A stretch of 64,000 nt of DNA from Azorinus chamasolen. Lineage: Eukaryota > Mollusca > Bivalvia > Cardiida > Solecurtidae. The position numbers and the translations under genes were made by a program. Where the stretch lies: assembly GCA_963576725.1 (NCBI GenBank), contig OY755247.1, forward strand, positions 15,440,526 through 15,504,525, in the 5' to 3' direction. Shown here one piece after another: positions 40,001-52,300 of the stretch. Each line of letters starts with the position of its first letter. Within the stretch, counting starts at the first letter, position 1. The notes below the pieces were generated by a model. It had not been told where the DNA came from. It saw nothing but the letters and a program-made list of their open reading frames with translations, and made no database searches.

Positions 40001-43000
40001 CTATCTATCACTATGGTTTCAAGAAGTGACTATTACAGAGGCGTAGAAAGGTGTATTCATGGAGGAAAGGGTTAACCTTTTCCTTCATATAAACGCCTTT
40101 TTGCTCATTTGCAAACAGAGAAGACCCAGATCAGACGTCTCCCATAGGAGCCGTCTGATCAGGGTATGCTCTATTTGCTAATGCTCCATTTCTTTACTTT
40201 CTAAAATGGCTATAATGTTCCACTTTCCATATTTCATGATAACCATTTTGTCCATGAATATTCAATAGGTATTGAAATTTGGAATAAATATTGGACAGGG
40301 AATAATGGTTTTCTGCAAAATACTGTCGTCTACTCCAAATCCTAAAATCAATCCTTTACCAGTTCAATATTTATGTATAAAATAATGACAGTAAGAATAT
40401 TACTAAGTCACATTTTTTAACAGCATTGTAAACTGGGAAATTTGTTATCATGGCAGAAACTAAATAATCTGATCTATATCATTCCATAAGCAAACAGAGA
40501 TGGCCATGATCAGATGGTTTCTGCTCTGTTTGCAAATGCATGAAAATGCAATTGTATGAGGGAAAGGATTAACCCATTCCCTCATATTGACGACTTTTGA
40601 TGACTCTGTAAATGTCACTTTATGAAACCATTGTGATAAATAGAGCATTTGCTTCTATAGGAGCAAATGCTCTATTTATCACAATGGTTTCAGTCTACAA
40701 AATTCTAACATTTTCATTTTCTCTAGTTAATGCTCCTTTTCGGTAGATTTATTCAAAGAGGTTGTATCTAAAAATAGCCTATGAGGTAATGGGTTAATTG
40801 TTCTCCTGTTTCTTTTGAATCAATGTTTCAAACAGTTTGGATCCTGTCGAGTTACTCAGTGTATCATCGCTCGATCAAAACTGCTTGTATATTTAACTCT
40901 TTACACGCTAAGTAATTTTTCGTCTGCAACAATTGTCGTCTGCTTCAATTCTTAAAATAAACTGTTTGCATAGGTAATCACAATTTCGCCACTAGCATGC
41001 AAAGAGTTAACCCTTTTCATCCTTATGCAAACAGAGTAGATCCAGATCTGAGGAGCCATCTGATCAGGGTCTGCTCTGTTTGCTAATGGTATTTGAAAGA
41101 TCTGTTTATTCACTTTCTCAAATGGCTACAATTTCTACCTTCCATATTTTATTATAACTATTTTGCCCATTAATATTCAATAGGTATTGAAATTTGGAAT
41201 ATATATACAACAAGGAATGGGTTAACTACAAATTTGTCACTAGCATGTTAATAAAGACTTAACCCTTTCTCTCATATAAATGCTTTTTCACGCCTTTGCA
41301 AACAGGGTAGACCCAGATCAGGCAGCTCTGCTAGGAGCCATCTGATCTGGGTCTACTCTGTTTGCTTATGGAATAATATAGATCTGATTCTACAGTTTCT
41401 GCCATAGCCAAACTCTTTTGTTTTCTTAAGCTACTACAAACAAATAATCTAATTTCAAAGTCATGGTGTCATTATTTCTTACATGAATATTCATGGAGTA
41501 AAAGGTTAATAAAAATGTTTTATGTAACTAACATGAAATAAAAACTTTATTGCCTTGGCGGATTTGTAACATGCAAGCAAATCGAGCAGACTCTTATCGA
41601 ACTGCTTTGACCTGCTTGCAACAAAAACTGCTGTGAATCTTGGCATTTAATTTCAACACTGTTTCACAATGTTCATGTAGAGAATTAAAAACAAAAAGTA
41701 TCTTAGAAAATTATTGCAGACACCAATTATTTGCTAATATCAACTGAGTTCAGCCTGTTGAACAGCTGCTTATACTGAAGCTGCTGAGGTTTTCAATATC
41801 ATCACCGTTGAGACGCATTAGCTCCTCATTGCAGCTCCATTGTGCTACACTTGTGAGAGTAAACATCCACAATATTAGCAAAAAGCAGCCAAAATCAATT
41901 CAGCTGATACATCACCATGAATAAATAAGACTCTAAGCTTTTAACGTGCTAGCCCTACCAATACTATACAAATTACTGTCTGCTCCAATTCTCAAAAATA
42001 CTTTTTTTTTTCAAAATTAGTGTTTGAGTCTTCAACCCTAAGATACTCCATGAATATTCATGTAAGAAATAATGACAGCATGAATATTAATTAGTTTATT
42101 TTTTATAATGGCACATGAACATAGGCAGTGTTGCCCATTGCATAAACTGTAGAATCCTATCTATATTATTTCATAAGCAAACAGAGTAGACCCTGATCAG
42201 ACGGCTCCTATAGGAGCCGTCTGATCAGGGTCTACTCTGTTTGCAAAGGTGTATTTATAGTGTTAATGGTTAAACAGTTTGAGTCTTGGAGACACAATGT
42301 TACTTTGGTTCTCACCTTAACCCATTCCCACATATAGACGCCTTTTGACGCTTCTGTAAAAGTCACTTTGTGAAACCATTGTGATAAATAGAGCATTTGC
42401 TCACAATGGTTTCAACACTACACAATTCTAAAACTTTCCTTTTTAGTAGAAAATGCTCCTTTTCGGTAGATTTGTTCAAAGAGGATGGATCTAAAAATAG
42501 CCTATATGGGAATGGGTTAACATTGCTTGGAATTTACGCATACTGTGGACTGGGTACTTTCTCAGTAACTTAGTAAATTAATAAGACAAAACACATAGGG
42601 GGACTGATCTAATATATGAAAATGGTGCCGGCCAGGCTACAAGTCCTTTATAGTTAAACTGTTTACAGTAAAACTTCTCTACAAAGGCCAATCTAAGTAG
42701 TTTTTTTCTGGAGCTAACCCTCATATAAACATCTTTTCAGGACTTTACAGAATTACATAAAACATTTTGTGTTAAAGGCAGGTGGCTGGTTAAAGCAAGG
42801 TGAAAGTAAAAAAGAATGCTTTAAGCAGCCACCTGCCCCAAAATACCAACAAATTAATACAATTTGGTGGCCGTTATAGAGAGGTTTTACTGTAGATTAG
42901 TTAAGAAGTAAAAGCCAACGTTAAAAACAATGTGGACACCAGAGTTACAACAATAGCTCATATTTTTTGCTCTGTAAAACAGATGAGCTAAAAATTCAAA

Positions 43001-46000
43001 TAATACAGACTATTCCTCACAAATAGTCCAATTTATTGCAGGAAAAAATGAGCTGCTTCGGTTGGTTATTCTCATGGTGTGCCGGTTCTCAAGCGGAGCC
43101 TGTACTTTGATCCGGATCTTATCGATTTCAGTGGATCACGTTGCCACCATGCATTTTGGGAAAATAGTTGAAATCCCACCCTCCCGCCCTGATTTGAGTG
43201 GTGGAAAGACATGTATATGTTTATACTTATAATTCTACTCGTTGTGTTTTTTCTACTTTCAGGTCTGTTTCTTATTTGAGGACCTTGCTTCCATGGATCC
43301 GACACCTGTGTATTCCTGCCAATACACGCATACTCCCTTCCTGGGATTTGTATTGGTTGAATTTGGATTGCTTGGTTTTTCGACTCAGATCGTGATCCAT
43401 TGTTGCGTTTGCTGCGGAAAATTCCGTGGAAGCCCAGTTATTCATGAATATTTCTGTCTGCTGCACTATATAGTTTGGGATTTGTGCTAGCTTGCGACCG
43501 ATACACATGCTTGAGTCGACCATTCTGCTGAATATGTATGTACTGTTCGGTGGATGGCTTGGCTTCTAAACCCTCTCACAAGTTTGTACTGTGTGAGTGG
43601 TGTAGGTTGGGTTTGAAGATCATGGTCTTCCTCCCCAATGGCTGTTGAGGTTGTAGGGAGTGCGTGGTGGCTGCCACGCCTGTTTTGATCTTCAATGGTT
43701 ATGAGACGAGTTAGTTGCAGCTAGCACAATACATAGGTCTACATGGGGTTTTCCGCCAGCGAACGCAACCAATCCGCCACACTGACTTTCCATGTAATCC
43801 ACTTCTCAAATTAAATCGGGTATTTAATCTTAGCTTGTGTCTTGTGAGTTCATTTTGACCTATTTGCAATAATTAGATTTATGATATGATGCATTGTTAC
43901 ATAAATATTCAAGAGGGGAGAGTTAATGCAGCATTAAAATTATGCAGAAAGCTCTTTTAGGGGCAAAGGTTATGGTCAAGGCTAAAGACAGGACAGGACA
44001 GGACTGGGAGGGGCAACACACTGTTTGCAAATGCCAGCAACTCTTTCCCCCCGTATACAAAAGGTTAACAATTACAGTGGAGAAAACATTAGAATTCGAA
44101 GGCGTACAACTCCCACATGCATCATTCTGGAAGTCTGCATTAAAAACACAAATTGCGCAGTGAGATTTTATGATTATTATACAACGTGAGTACCCTAATA
44201 GAGCATAAAATACTCCATATATCGTTGTTTCAGACTGTTCTTGTACTGCCCATTTACAGCCAGAAATACTTGTACATCACGAATCCCATCTTATATCATT
44301 CAAGTGTTTTACAGAGTAAATGAAGCTTGGCTCTCCACTACCTGTACCCTAATAAGACTAATTTTCGAACAGACAAATTTAGGAAAAATAGTACAGACGC
44401 AGATCAAATATGGTTCCTAAAGTGGCCATTAGATCAGTGTCTACACTTTTTTGCTACTGTATCAGCTTAATCTTTGGTTATCTAAATGGTGTCAAATTGA
44501 ATTATTCCAATTTACAAACCAACAGAGATGGGAGATCTAAATCATATGGGTAAACAGGTTATGTGAGTCATGTATTTTATAGAGTAAATGAAATATGGCT
44601 CTCTTTTAGTAAACCCATTCCCTCATATTGACACCTGACATCTCTGTAAAAGACACTTTTTGAAATCATTGTGATAAATAGAGCATTTGCTCTAAATAGA
44701 GTATTTGCTCTATAGGGGCAAATTCTCTATTCATCACAATAGTTTCAAAACTACACTATTCTAAAAAATTCTCTTTTCTCTAGTAAATGCTCCTTTTTGG
44801 CAGATTTATTCAAACAGGTTGGGTCTAAAATTAGCCTATGAGGCAATGGGTTAACCCTTCGCTTGCTGAATTTTAAAATACATGTCTCCTTCTTTACCCA
44901 TGCCCTGTTGTATAACTAGAGGTTTTTGTCACAAAAACGGATGTCTCCCCTCTAATAAAAACAATATGTAAAGGAAAATCACTAAAAATGTTATGGACTT
45001 GATGATTGATACTTCCCCTCATTATGCGCTTTCCACACCACATTTTTCAAGAAGAAAATGATAACAGCTAATAACTCCAAATATATTGACACCAGAGTTA
45101 TGGCCCTTGTGCCTGACACTTACTTTCATCATGCTCTTTCCATAAATGAAATGTCATTCCAATAGCATCAGTCAAACAGGAGTTATTGATCGGACTAAAA
45201 ATGTAACAATGGGCAATAACTCCAAAAGTATTGAAGCCAGAGTTATGGCCCTTGTTCATGACACTTTCTCTCATTATGCTCTTTCCATGTATGAAGTTTC
45301 AATACAATTGCAAGAGCCAGGTAGGAGTTATCATCCGGACAAGAAAGCGTTAAATGTACAAGGGGCAATAACTCTCAATTTATTGAAGCCAGAGTTAAGG
45401 ACCTTATGCATGACACTTTCTCTTATCATGATCTTTCCATGTATGAAGTTTCACTCTAATGGCATGTGCCATATAGGAGTTATCATCCGGACAAAAAATT
45501 GTGATTTTTTGACAAAGGGCAATAACTCAAATATTAGTGAAACAAGAGTTACGGACCTTAAGCATGACACTTTCTCTTATCATGATATTTCCATGTATGA
45601 AGTTTAATTCCAATGGCATGAGCCATATAGGATTTATCATCCTGACAAAAAAAATTATGATTTTTTTACAAAGGGCAATAACTCCAATATTAGTGAAACA
45701 AGAGTTACGGACCTTGAGCATGACACTTTCTCTTATCATGATCTTTCCATGTATGAAGTTTCATTCCAATGGCATGAGCCATATAGGAGTTATCGTCCGG
45801 ACAAAAAATTGTGAAAAAAAATTACAAGGGCAATAAATCCATTATTAGTGAAGCCAGAGTTATGGACCTTGTGTATGACACTTCCTCTTGTCATGATCTT
45901 TCCATATATGAAGTTTCAATCCAATGACATGAGCCATATAGGAGTTATCGTCCGGACAAAAAATTGTGAATTTTTTTTGCAAGGGCAATAACTCCATTAT

Positions 46001-46281
46001 TAGAGAAGCCAGAGTTATGGACCTTGTGTATGACACTTCCTCTCCTCATGATCTTTCCATATATGAATGAAGTTTCATTCCAATGGCATGAGCCATATAG
46101 GAGTTATCGTCCGGACAAAAAAGTGCTATTTTGTTTTACAAGGGGCAATAACTCCTATATTAGTGAAGCCAGAGTTATGCACCTTGTGCATGACACTTCC
46201 TCTCATTATGCTCTTTCCATATATGAAGTTTCAATCAACTGGCATCAGGCATATTGAAGTTATCGTCCGGACAAAAAGTGT

Positions 46282-46312
<31 letters not shown>

Positions 46313-49300
46313 AACTCTCACGAAAACAACATGTCTCCCCCATATAAATATGGGGGGAGACATAATTACATATATCTTCACTGTGTACACGTATTTCGCT
46401 CTGCAATCACTGCTGTGGAGTGCACTGGTTGCATACTCAACTTCGTTACTTGTAAATAGTGCAGACCCTGATGAGACAGCTCCTCATTTGGGTCTTCACT
46501 ATTTACAGGTAGGTATATTGACACGAATAGCAAGCGAAGGGTTAACAGTCAAACAACTACGGGCAATTTGTTGAAAGATGGTCATTTCCTAAATTTAACA
46601 TAAAACCATATATCACCCCTCTGATCAGGATCTGCTCTGTTTGCTTAACCCTTTCCCTGTTCTGTATTTATTCCAAATTTCAATACCTACTGAATACTCA
46701 TGGACAATGTAGTTATAAAGAAATATGGAAGGTGGAACACTGTAGACATTTTAGAAAGCAAAAAAAACAGATCTATCAAATTCTATTAGCAAACAGAGCA
46801 GACCCTGATCAGACGGCTCCTCTAGGAGCCGTCTTATCTGGGTCTACTCTGTTTACAAATGCGTGAAAACACGTTTACATGAGGGAAAGGGTTAAAGGGG
46901 AAGTCCCTACATTCGACCAGTTTCAAAATACTTAAAATATTCAAAACTCATTTGTTTATATGCTGAAAAGAAATATATCGCAAGAAAACCTATCCAATAA
47001 ACGTTGAAAATGACAAAACATCCATGTGTTTGATAACGACAATCCAGATTGTATTCCCTGATGTTTCTTTGAATTGAAAAGGCTGATAATACTTTGTTGT
47101 AGAACAAAATTTATATTGATGATGAAATCAAATTTTTTTGTATCACAGGGGCATTTTTCGATAAAAGTTCAAATTGACAATCTTCATAATAATGATTCAG
47201 CATAACAAATACCAAGTTTTCCGAAATTATTGAAAATATGCGTTCATTGTACGGACTTCCTCTTTAAGGAATAATATAGATCTGATTCTACAGTTTCTGC
47301 TATGGCCAAAATTTTCAGGGTTCATAAAATTATGCCATTATAAAATGTAGCTACAGTTGAACTCCGATAACTCAAACTTGGACAACTCGAACTTCAGATA
47401 ACTCGAACTAAAAGTTTGGTCTTTCCAAAAATTACTATTCAGAATAGTTCTAAAATGTATCACTACAACATCTAGAAACACATGTGACAGCTAAATGCAG
47501 GTCGAAAGTAATACTGTGTTGATAAATGTCTATTTCTGCAAACTACGGATTAATGGGATGCTCCTGAGAGAGGGGAGCTGATACAGAAAAACACCGGCAT
47601 AATGCCCTACTCTTATTATGGACAGAGTTTCTCTGGTTCTTTTAGATGCCCAGTGTAAAGCACTCATACATCTGACCTTGGTTTGTAAAGTCTCATCAGA
47701 AGGTAGGTGAGATTCTGAGTAACTCAAATTTGAAACGATTCACACAATTTGTCAATTATGCCGTTTTATTAAAAAGCACATTTTTAGAATTGAAGTTGAC
47801 TGCAATCATAGCTGACAGCAACCATTTATGGAACATTGTTAATGATGGTGACTCATGACCCTGTCTCCTCCGATTCAATGGCTCACACGTTCTCATAATG
47901 GTCGCCAGTAATTGAATGGGCAATACACATGATTGGAGATCATATCTTAAATTTGAAAAGGAATTTGAATGCACACATTAAGCAGTGAATCTGTGATAGC
48001 CAACGCAAACAGTTTGGATGAAGATGAGGTGCAGAGTAACTAAGCATATTACACTATGATCAAGGGTTTTGAAAAACTACAGTAAAACCTCTCTTAAGCG
48101 GACATTAAATTTAGTATAAATATCGGGTGACAGCTTAATGGAGGGTGGAAGTCATGCAGAAAGCTCCTAGAGGAGCTTTCTGCATGACTTTCACCCTGCA
48201 TTAAGCAGTCACCTGCCTAAAATCTAAATTCTTATCTACTAGAATTCTGGTTAAGAGAGGTTTTACTGTATAATGAAAACATTTGTAATGGGTAATGGGT
48301 GACAATTTGGCACACACTAATTTAATGTGACTATTAAATGACAAATGATGTTTACAAACTAATTTTTAAAGCCACTCCTATCATTTATGCTGTAACATTT
48401 GTTATTAAAACCTATACTGATATCATTTGATTTGAAACCTTTATTTGCTGTTATTCTTTATACTGTAACATTTGATTTGAAACCTATGTTGTTATTCCCT
48501 ATGCTGTAACATTTGATTTGGAACCTATGTTGTTATTCCCTATGCTGTAACATTTGATTTGAAACCTATGTTGTTATTCCCTATGCTGTAACATTTGATG
48601 TTATTCCCTATACTGTAACAATTGATTTGAAATCTATGTTGTTATTCCCTATGCTGTAACATTTGATTTGGAACCTATGTTGTTATTCCCTATGCTGTAA
48701 CATTTGATTTGAAACCTATGTTGTTATTCCCTATGCTGTAACATTTGATGTTATTCCCTATACTGTAACAATTGATTTGAAATCTATGTTGTTATTCCCT
48801 ATGCTGTAACATTTGATTTGAAACCTATGTTGTTATTCCCTATACTGTAACAATTGATTTGAAATCTATGTTGTTATTCCCTATGCTGTAACATTTGATT
48901 TGAAACCTATGTTGTTATTCCCTATGCTGTAACATTTGATGTTATTCCCTATGCTGTAACATTTTATTTGAAACCTATTTTGTTATCATTTAATGCTGTA
49001 ACATTTTGTTACCACATGCTTCAACAACTGGTTAAAAATAAAACAAAAACCTTAGTTAGGGATTTCAACACATTTTTAATCTATATTCTGGGATGTTTTA
49101 ATTTGAAATAGCTGGCAACAACAATATTTTTGTTATTGTTCAGCACCTGGAGAATGTTATGTTAAACGTTACCCAGCCAGGTAGGTGGCGGGACAGATTT
49201 GTGATCTGCAGGTGTTTCCGCTGAAGACAATTTGGCACCAGCCAAAATCAAAGCCAGCCTTTTATAATCCTTAATGTGCAAGAAACCAATCAACTGGTGT

Positions 49301-52300
49301 TTGAAACCACTGTAGACCCAGATCAGAACGCTCTGATCAGGGTTCGAACTGAAAGCAAATTTAAACCTTCCAATGCTGAATTTTCGGAGTGGAACAGTCC
49401 AACACTGTTTATTGGTAGAGTCCATACAGAATGAAAAGGTAAACTGTGTGAGTAGATTTTGATTAGCAAACAAGTGCAGACCCTGATCAGAGGGCTCCTC
49501 TAGGAGCCCTCTGATATGGGTCTACACTGTTTGCAAATGACAGCCAACTCGTTTCGAAGGGTTATTTCTTTCTAGCTGAATGGATTCTATGGTTGGAAAA
49601 TAACGAACCGTTTAGCATTGAAAGGGCTAGTTGGAAAGGGTTAGTATTTCACCAGCCAATAATAACCTGGCCGACAATTGCGAACAGATTGGATCTGGTT
49701 CAAATGCAAGGAAAGCAGTATACAGTAAAACCCCTCTAAACTGGATGTTCAATTTAGTATAAATATTGGTCTTGGAGACAAGTGGCAGCTTAATGCAGGG
49801 TGAAAGTCAGACAGAAAGCTCCTCTAGGAGCTTTCTGCCTGACTTTCATCCTGTATTAAGCAGCCACCTGCCTTAAAGTATCTGAATTCTTCTCTATTAG
49901 AATTCTAGTTTAGAATGGGTTTTACTGTATAATTGAAATTTAAGCCGTTTGAAACTTGGACTACGGTATATTTTTTCAATGAAAGCAAAATTTAATCAGA
50001 TTTTATTTTTTGGTCAAAATGCAGCAGTTGAGGATTTAAGCAGATATAAATTTTCATGACAGGAAAAGGGCTAGATCTGACTTTATTAACCCTTTCCCTC
50101 ATATACCAGCAAACACTTTTTCACACATTTGCAAACAAGTAGACCCAGATCAGATGGCTCCTACAGGGTCTGCTCTATTTGCTAATGAAATTTGAAAGAT
50201 GTTTCTTTATTTTCTAAAATGGCTACAATGTTCCACCACTCATTATAAATATTTTGTCCGTAAATATTCTTAAATTACTGAAATTTGGAATAAACATAGA
50301 ACAGGGAAAGGGTTAAGAAAGCTAAATCTATATGGATTTGTGTATACTTCAGCTAAAATGCACTGACATTTTCAGATGTACTTTTGACTAAGTACAGGAA
50401 GGAGAATAATACATCAATACTGATGCCAGCTTAATTCTTTGCATGCTACACACTCAATGTCTGCAAAATCTGTCCTCCACTTCAATAATCAGTCAATTTT
50501 TCTTCCATTTATCTCTTTGCATGCTAGCGGTGAAATTGTTATTACCTATGCAAACAGTTTGGATCCAGATGAGACACCACATAATGTGGCGTCTCATCAG
50601 GATCCAAACTGTTTGTCATCTTCACCATATTTTTGAGAAAAAAAATGAGAGAAAGTTTATTTTAAGAATTGAAGCAGACAAAAATCGTTGCAGACGTGCA
50701 AAGAGTTAATTCCTAACTTATTTAGAGTGTCAAATATTTTAGTGTGCTGAATTGAGATGCCGATTAATGCAGCATCTTTTTCGAAGATCCAAACCATTTA
50801 CATAGGTAAACAGAATTTTGCCCCTAGGGTGCAAAGAGATAGAAGAAAATATGAGAAACTGCTTTGAACATTAAACCTTATTTCCAGTCATCATAAATTC
50901 TGGGAATGTGATTGGCTGAGACCGCCCACGTAAATGGGGTGTAAGAAACCGTACACCAGTCTGATCCAAGGTGTATGGAAATCAAGTTTGTCATTTGACT
51001 GATCTGTTTTGCTTCATCATCGATTAGAGTAAACAAACTCAATTTCTGTGTCTATAAGGCAGTTATTCCCTATGAAATAAATGGAATTAATAATTAATTC
51101 ATAAAAACTGTCTAGCATCTACACACATGAATGAAAACAACAGTTTTCTTATGTATCAATTACATGTTTGTATCTTGCTTCTTTTGTTTTTCCCAATTAC
51201 CCCAAAACTTGTTCACTTACAGCACATGCAAATCAGTGTGTTAGTTTGAGTGACGTCAGACGTCATTTTTGAGTCAAGGCTTTATTGACAGTTGTGCCAA
51301 AAATGCACGCGCTGTAAGTAAATAAGTTTTTAGGGGTTAAATCTACAGAATTTTGTTAGGTTATGCATGTATTCTTTCTTGGAATGGACCCAGATTGGAA
51401 ATAAATTCGTTACACAGTGTTTCGGCAGGGTGTACGGGTTTGTATGACGGTTTTGGATTCCCATTTCCTTCGCACTCTGGAAATACAGAATCCAAAACTG
51501 TCATACAAACCTGTACACCATGCCGAAACACCGTGTAACTAATTCTATCCCACTGCAATAAAAAAAAAAATAAAATCTGCTCAAATTTTTGCCTGGTGTA
51601 ATGTTATATACTTCTGATTCCATGTAATCCATGAACCAAATGTCAATTTACTCTGCATCCCATCTGGATCCAAGCTGTTTGCTAATGTGAGTCAGGTTGT
51701 GGACTAGTTGGATGAGGATTGACCCTTTCCTCCATAAATACACCTTTCTACACCTCTGTAAATGTCACTTTTAAAAACCATTGTGATAAATAGAGCATTT
51801 GCTCCTATAGGAGCAAATGCTCTATTTATCATAATGGTTTCAAAACTAAATTCTAAAATTTTCCTTTTCTCTAGTTAATGCTCCTTTTGGGTAGATTTAA
51901 TCAAAAAGGTTTGATCGAAAAATAAATAGTCTATGGAGGAAACTCAGGTTAAAGCAGACAACGGATTTAGATTTATTTCAATATTTATAAAGGAAGGAAT
52001 AACCGCAGCTTTGAGTTAACAGAGCTCCAGAAAAGATGCGTAAATTACAACTTTTTCAAGAATAGCTTCTTTATTTCCCCCATCAAACCCTATGTTATGA
52101 CCACTCTTCAGAATCGCCTCAAAGAGACGATTCTAAAGAGTGGTAACAACATAGGATTTGATGGAGAAATGATAATTTTAGTATCTGATTATGCACATTT
52201 ACTTGTTGTTCTGGGTTTAAGGATGAAGTGCAGCACTCCAGATAAGATGCATAAATAAAAAAGTTTCAAGTATACGTTATTTATTTCTCCACAAAACGCT

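Larger units (their letters stand above)
46612..47350. repeat. A2 MITE split by A1 and J elements
   Basis: Left remnant ATCAGGATCTGCTCTGTTTG C to 46645; right remnant GGAATAATATAGATCTGATT from 47268. The gap is filled by an A1 and a J element sharing TTAA. Confidence 0.72.

Noticed and set aside
45146..46459. series of plus- and minus-strand open frames with repeated MIFPCMKF-type peptides
   Set aside because: Translations of the 155 bp core repeat of a Helentron-like element; repeat periodicity explains them.
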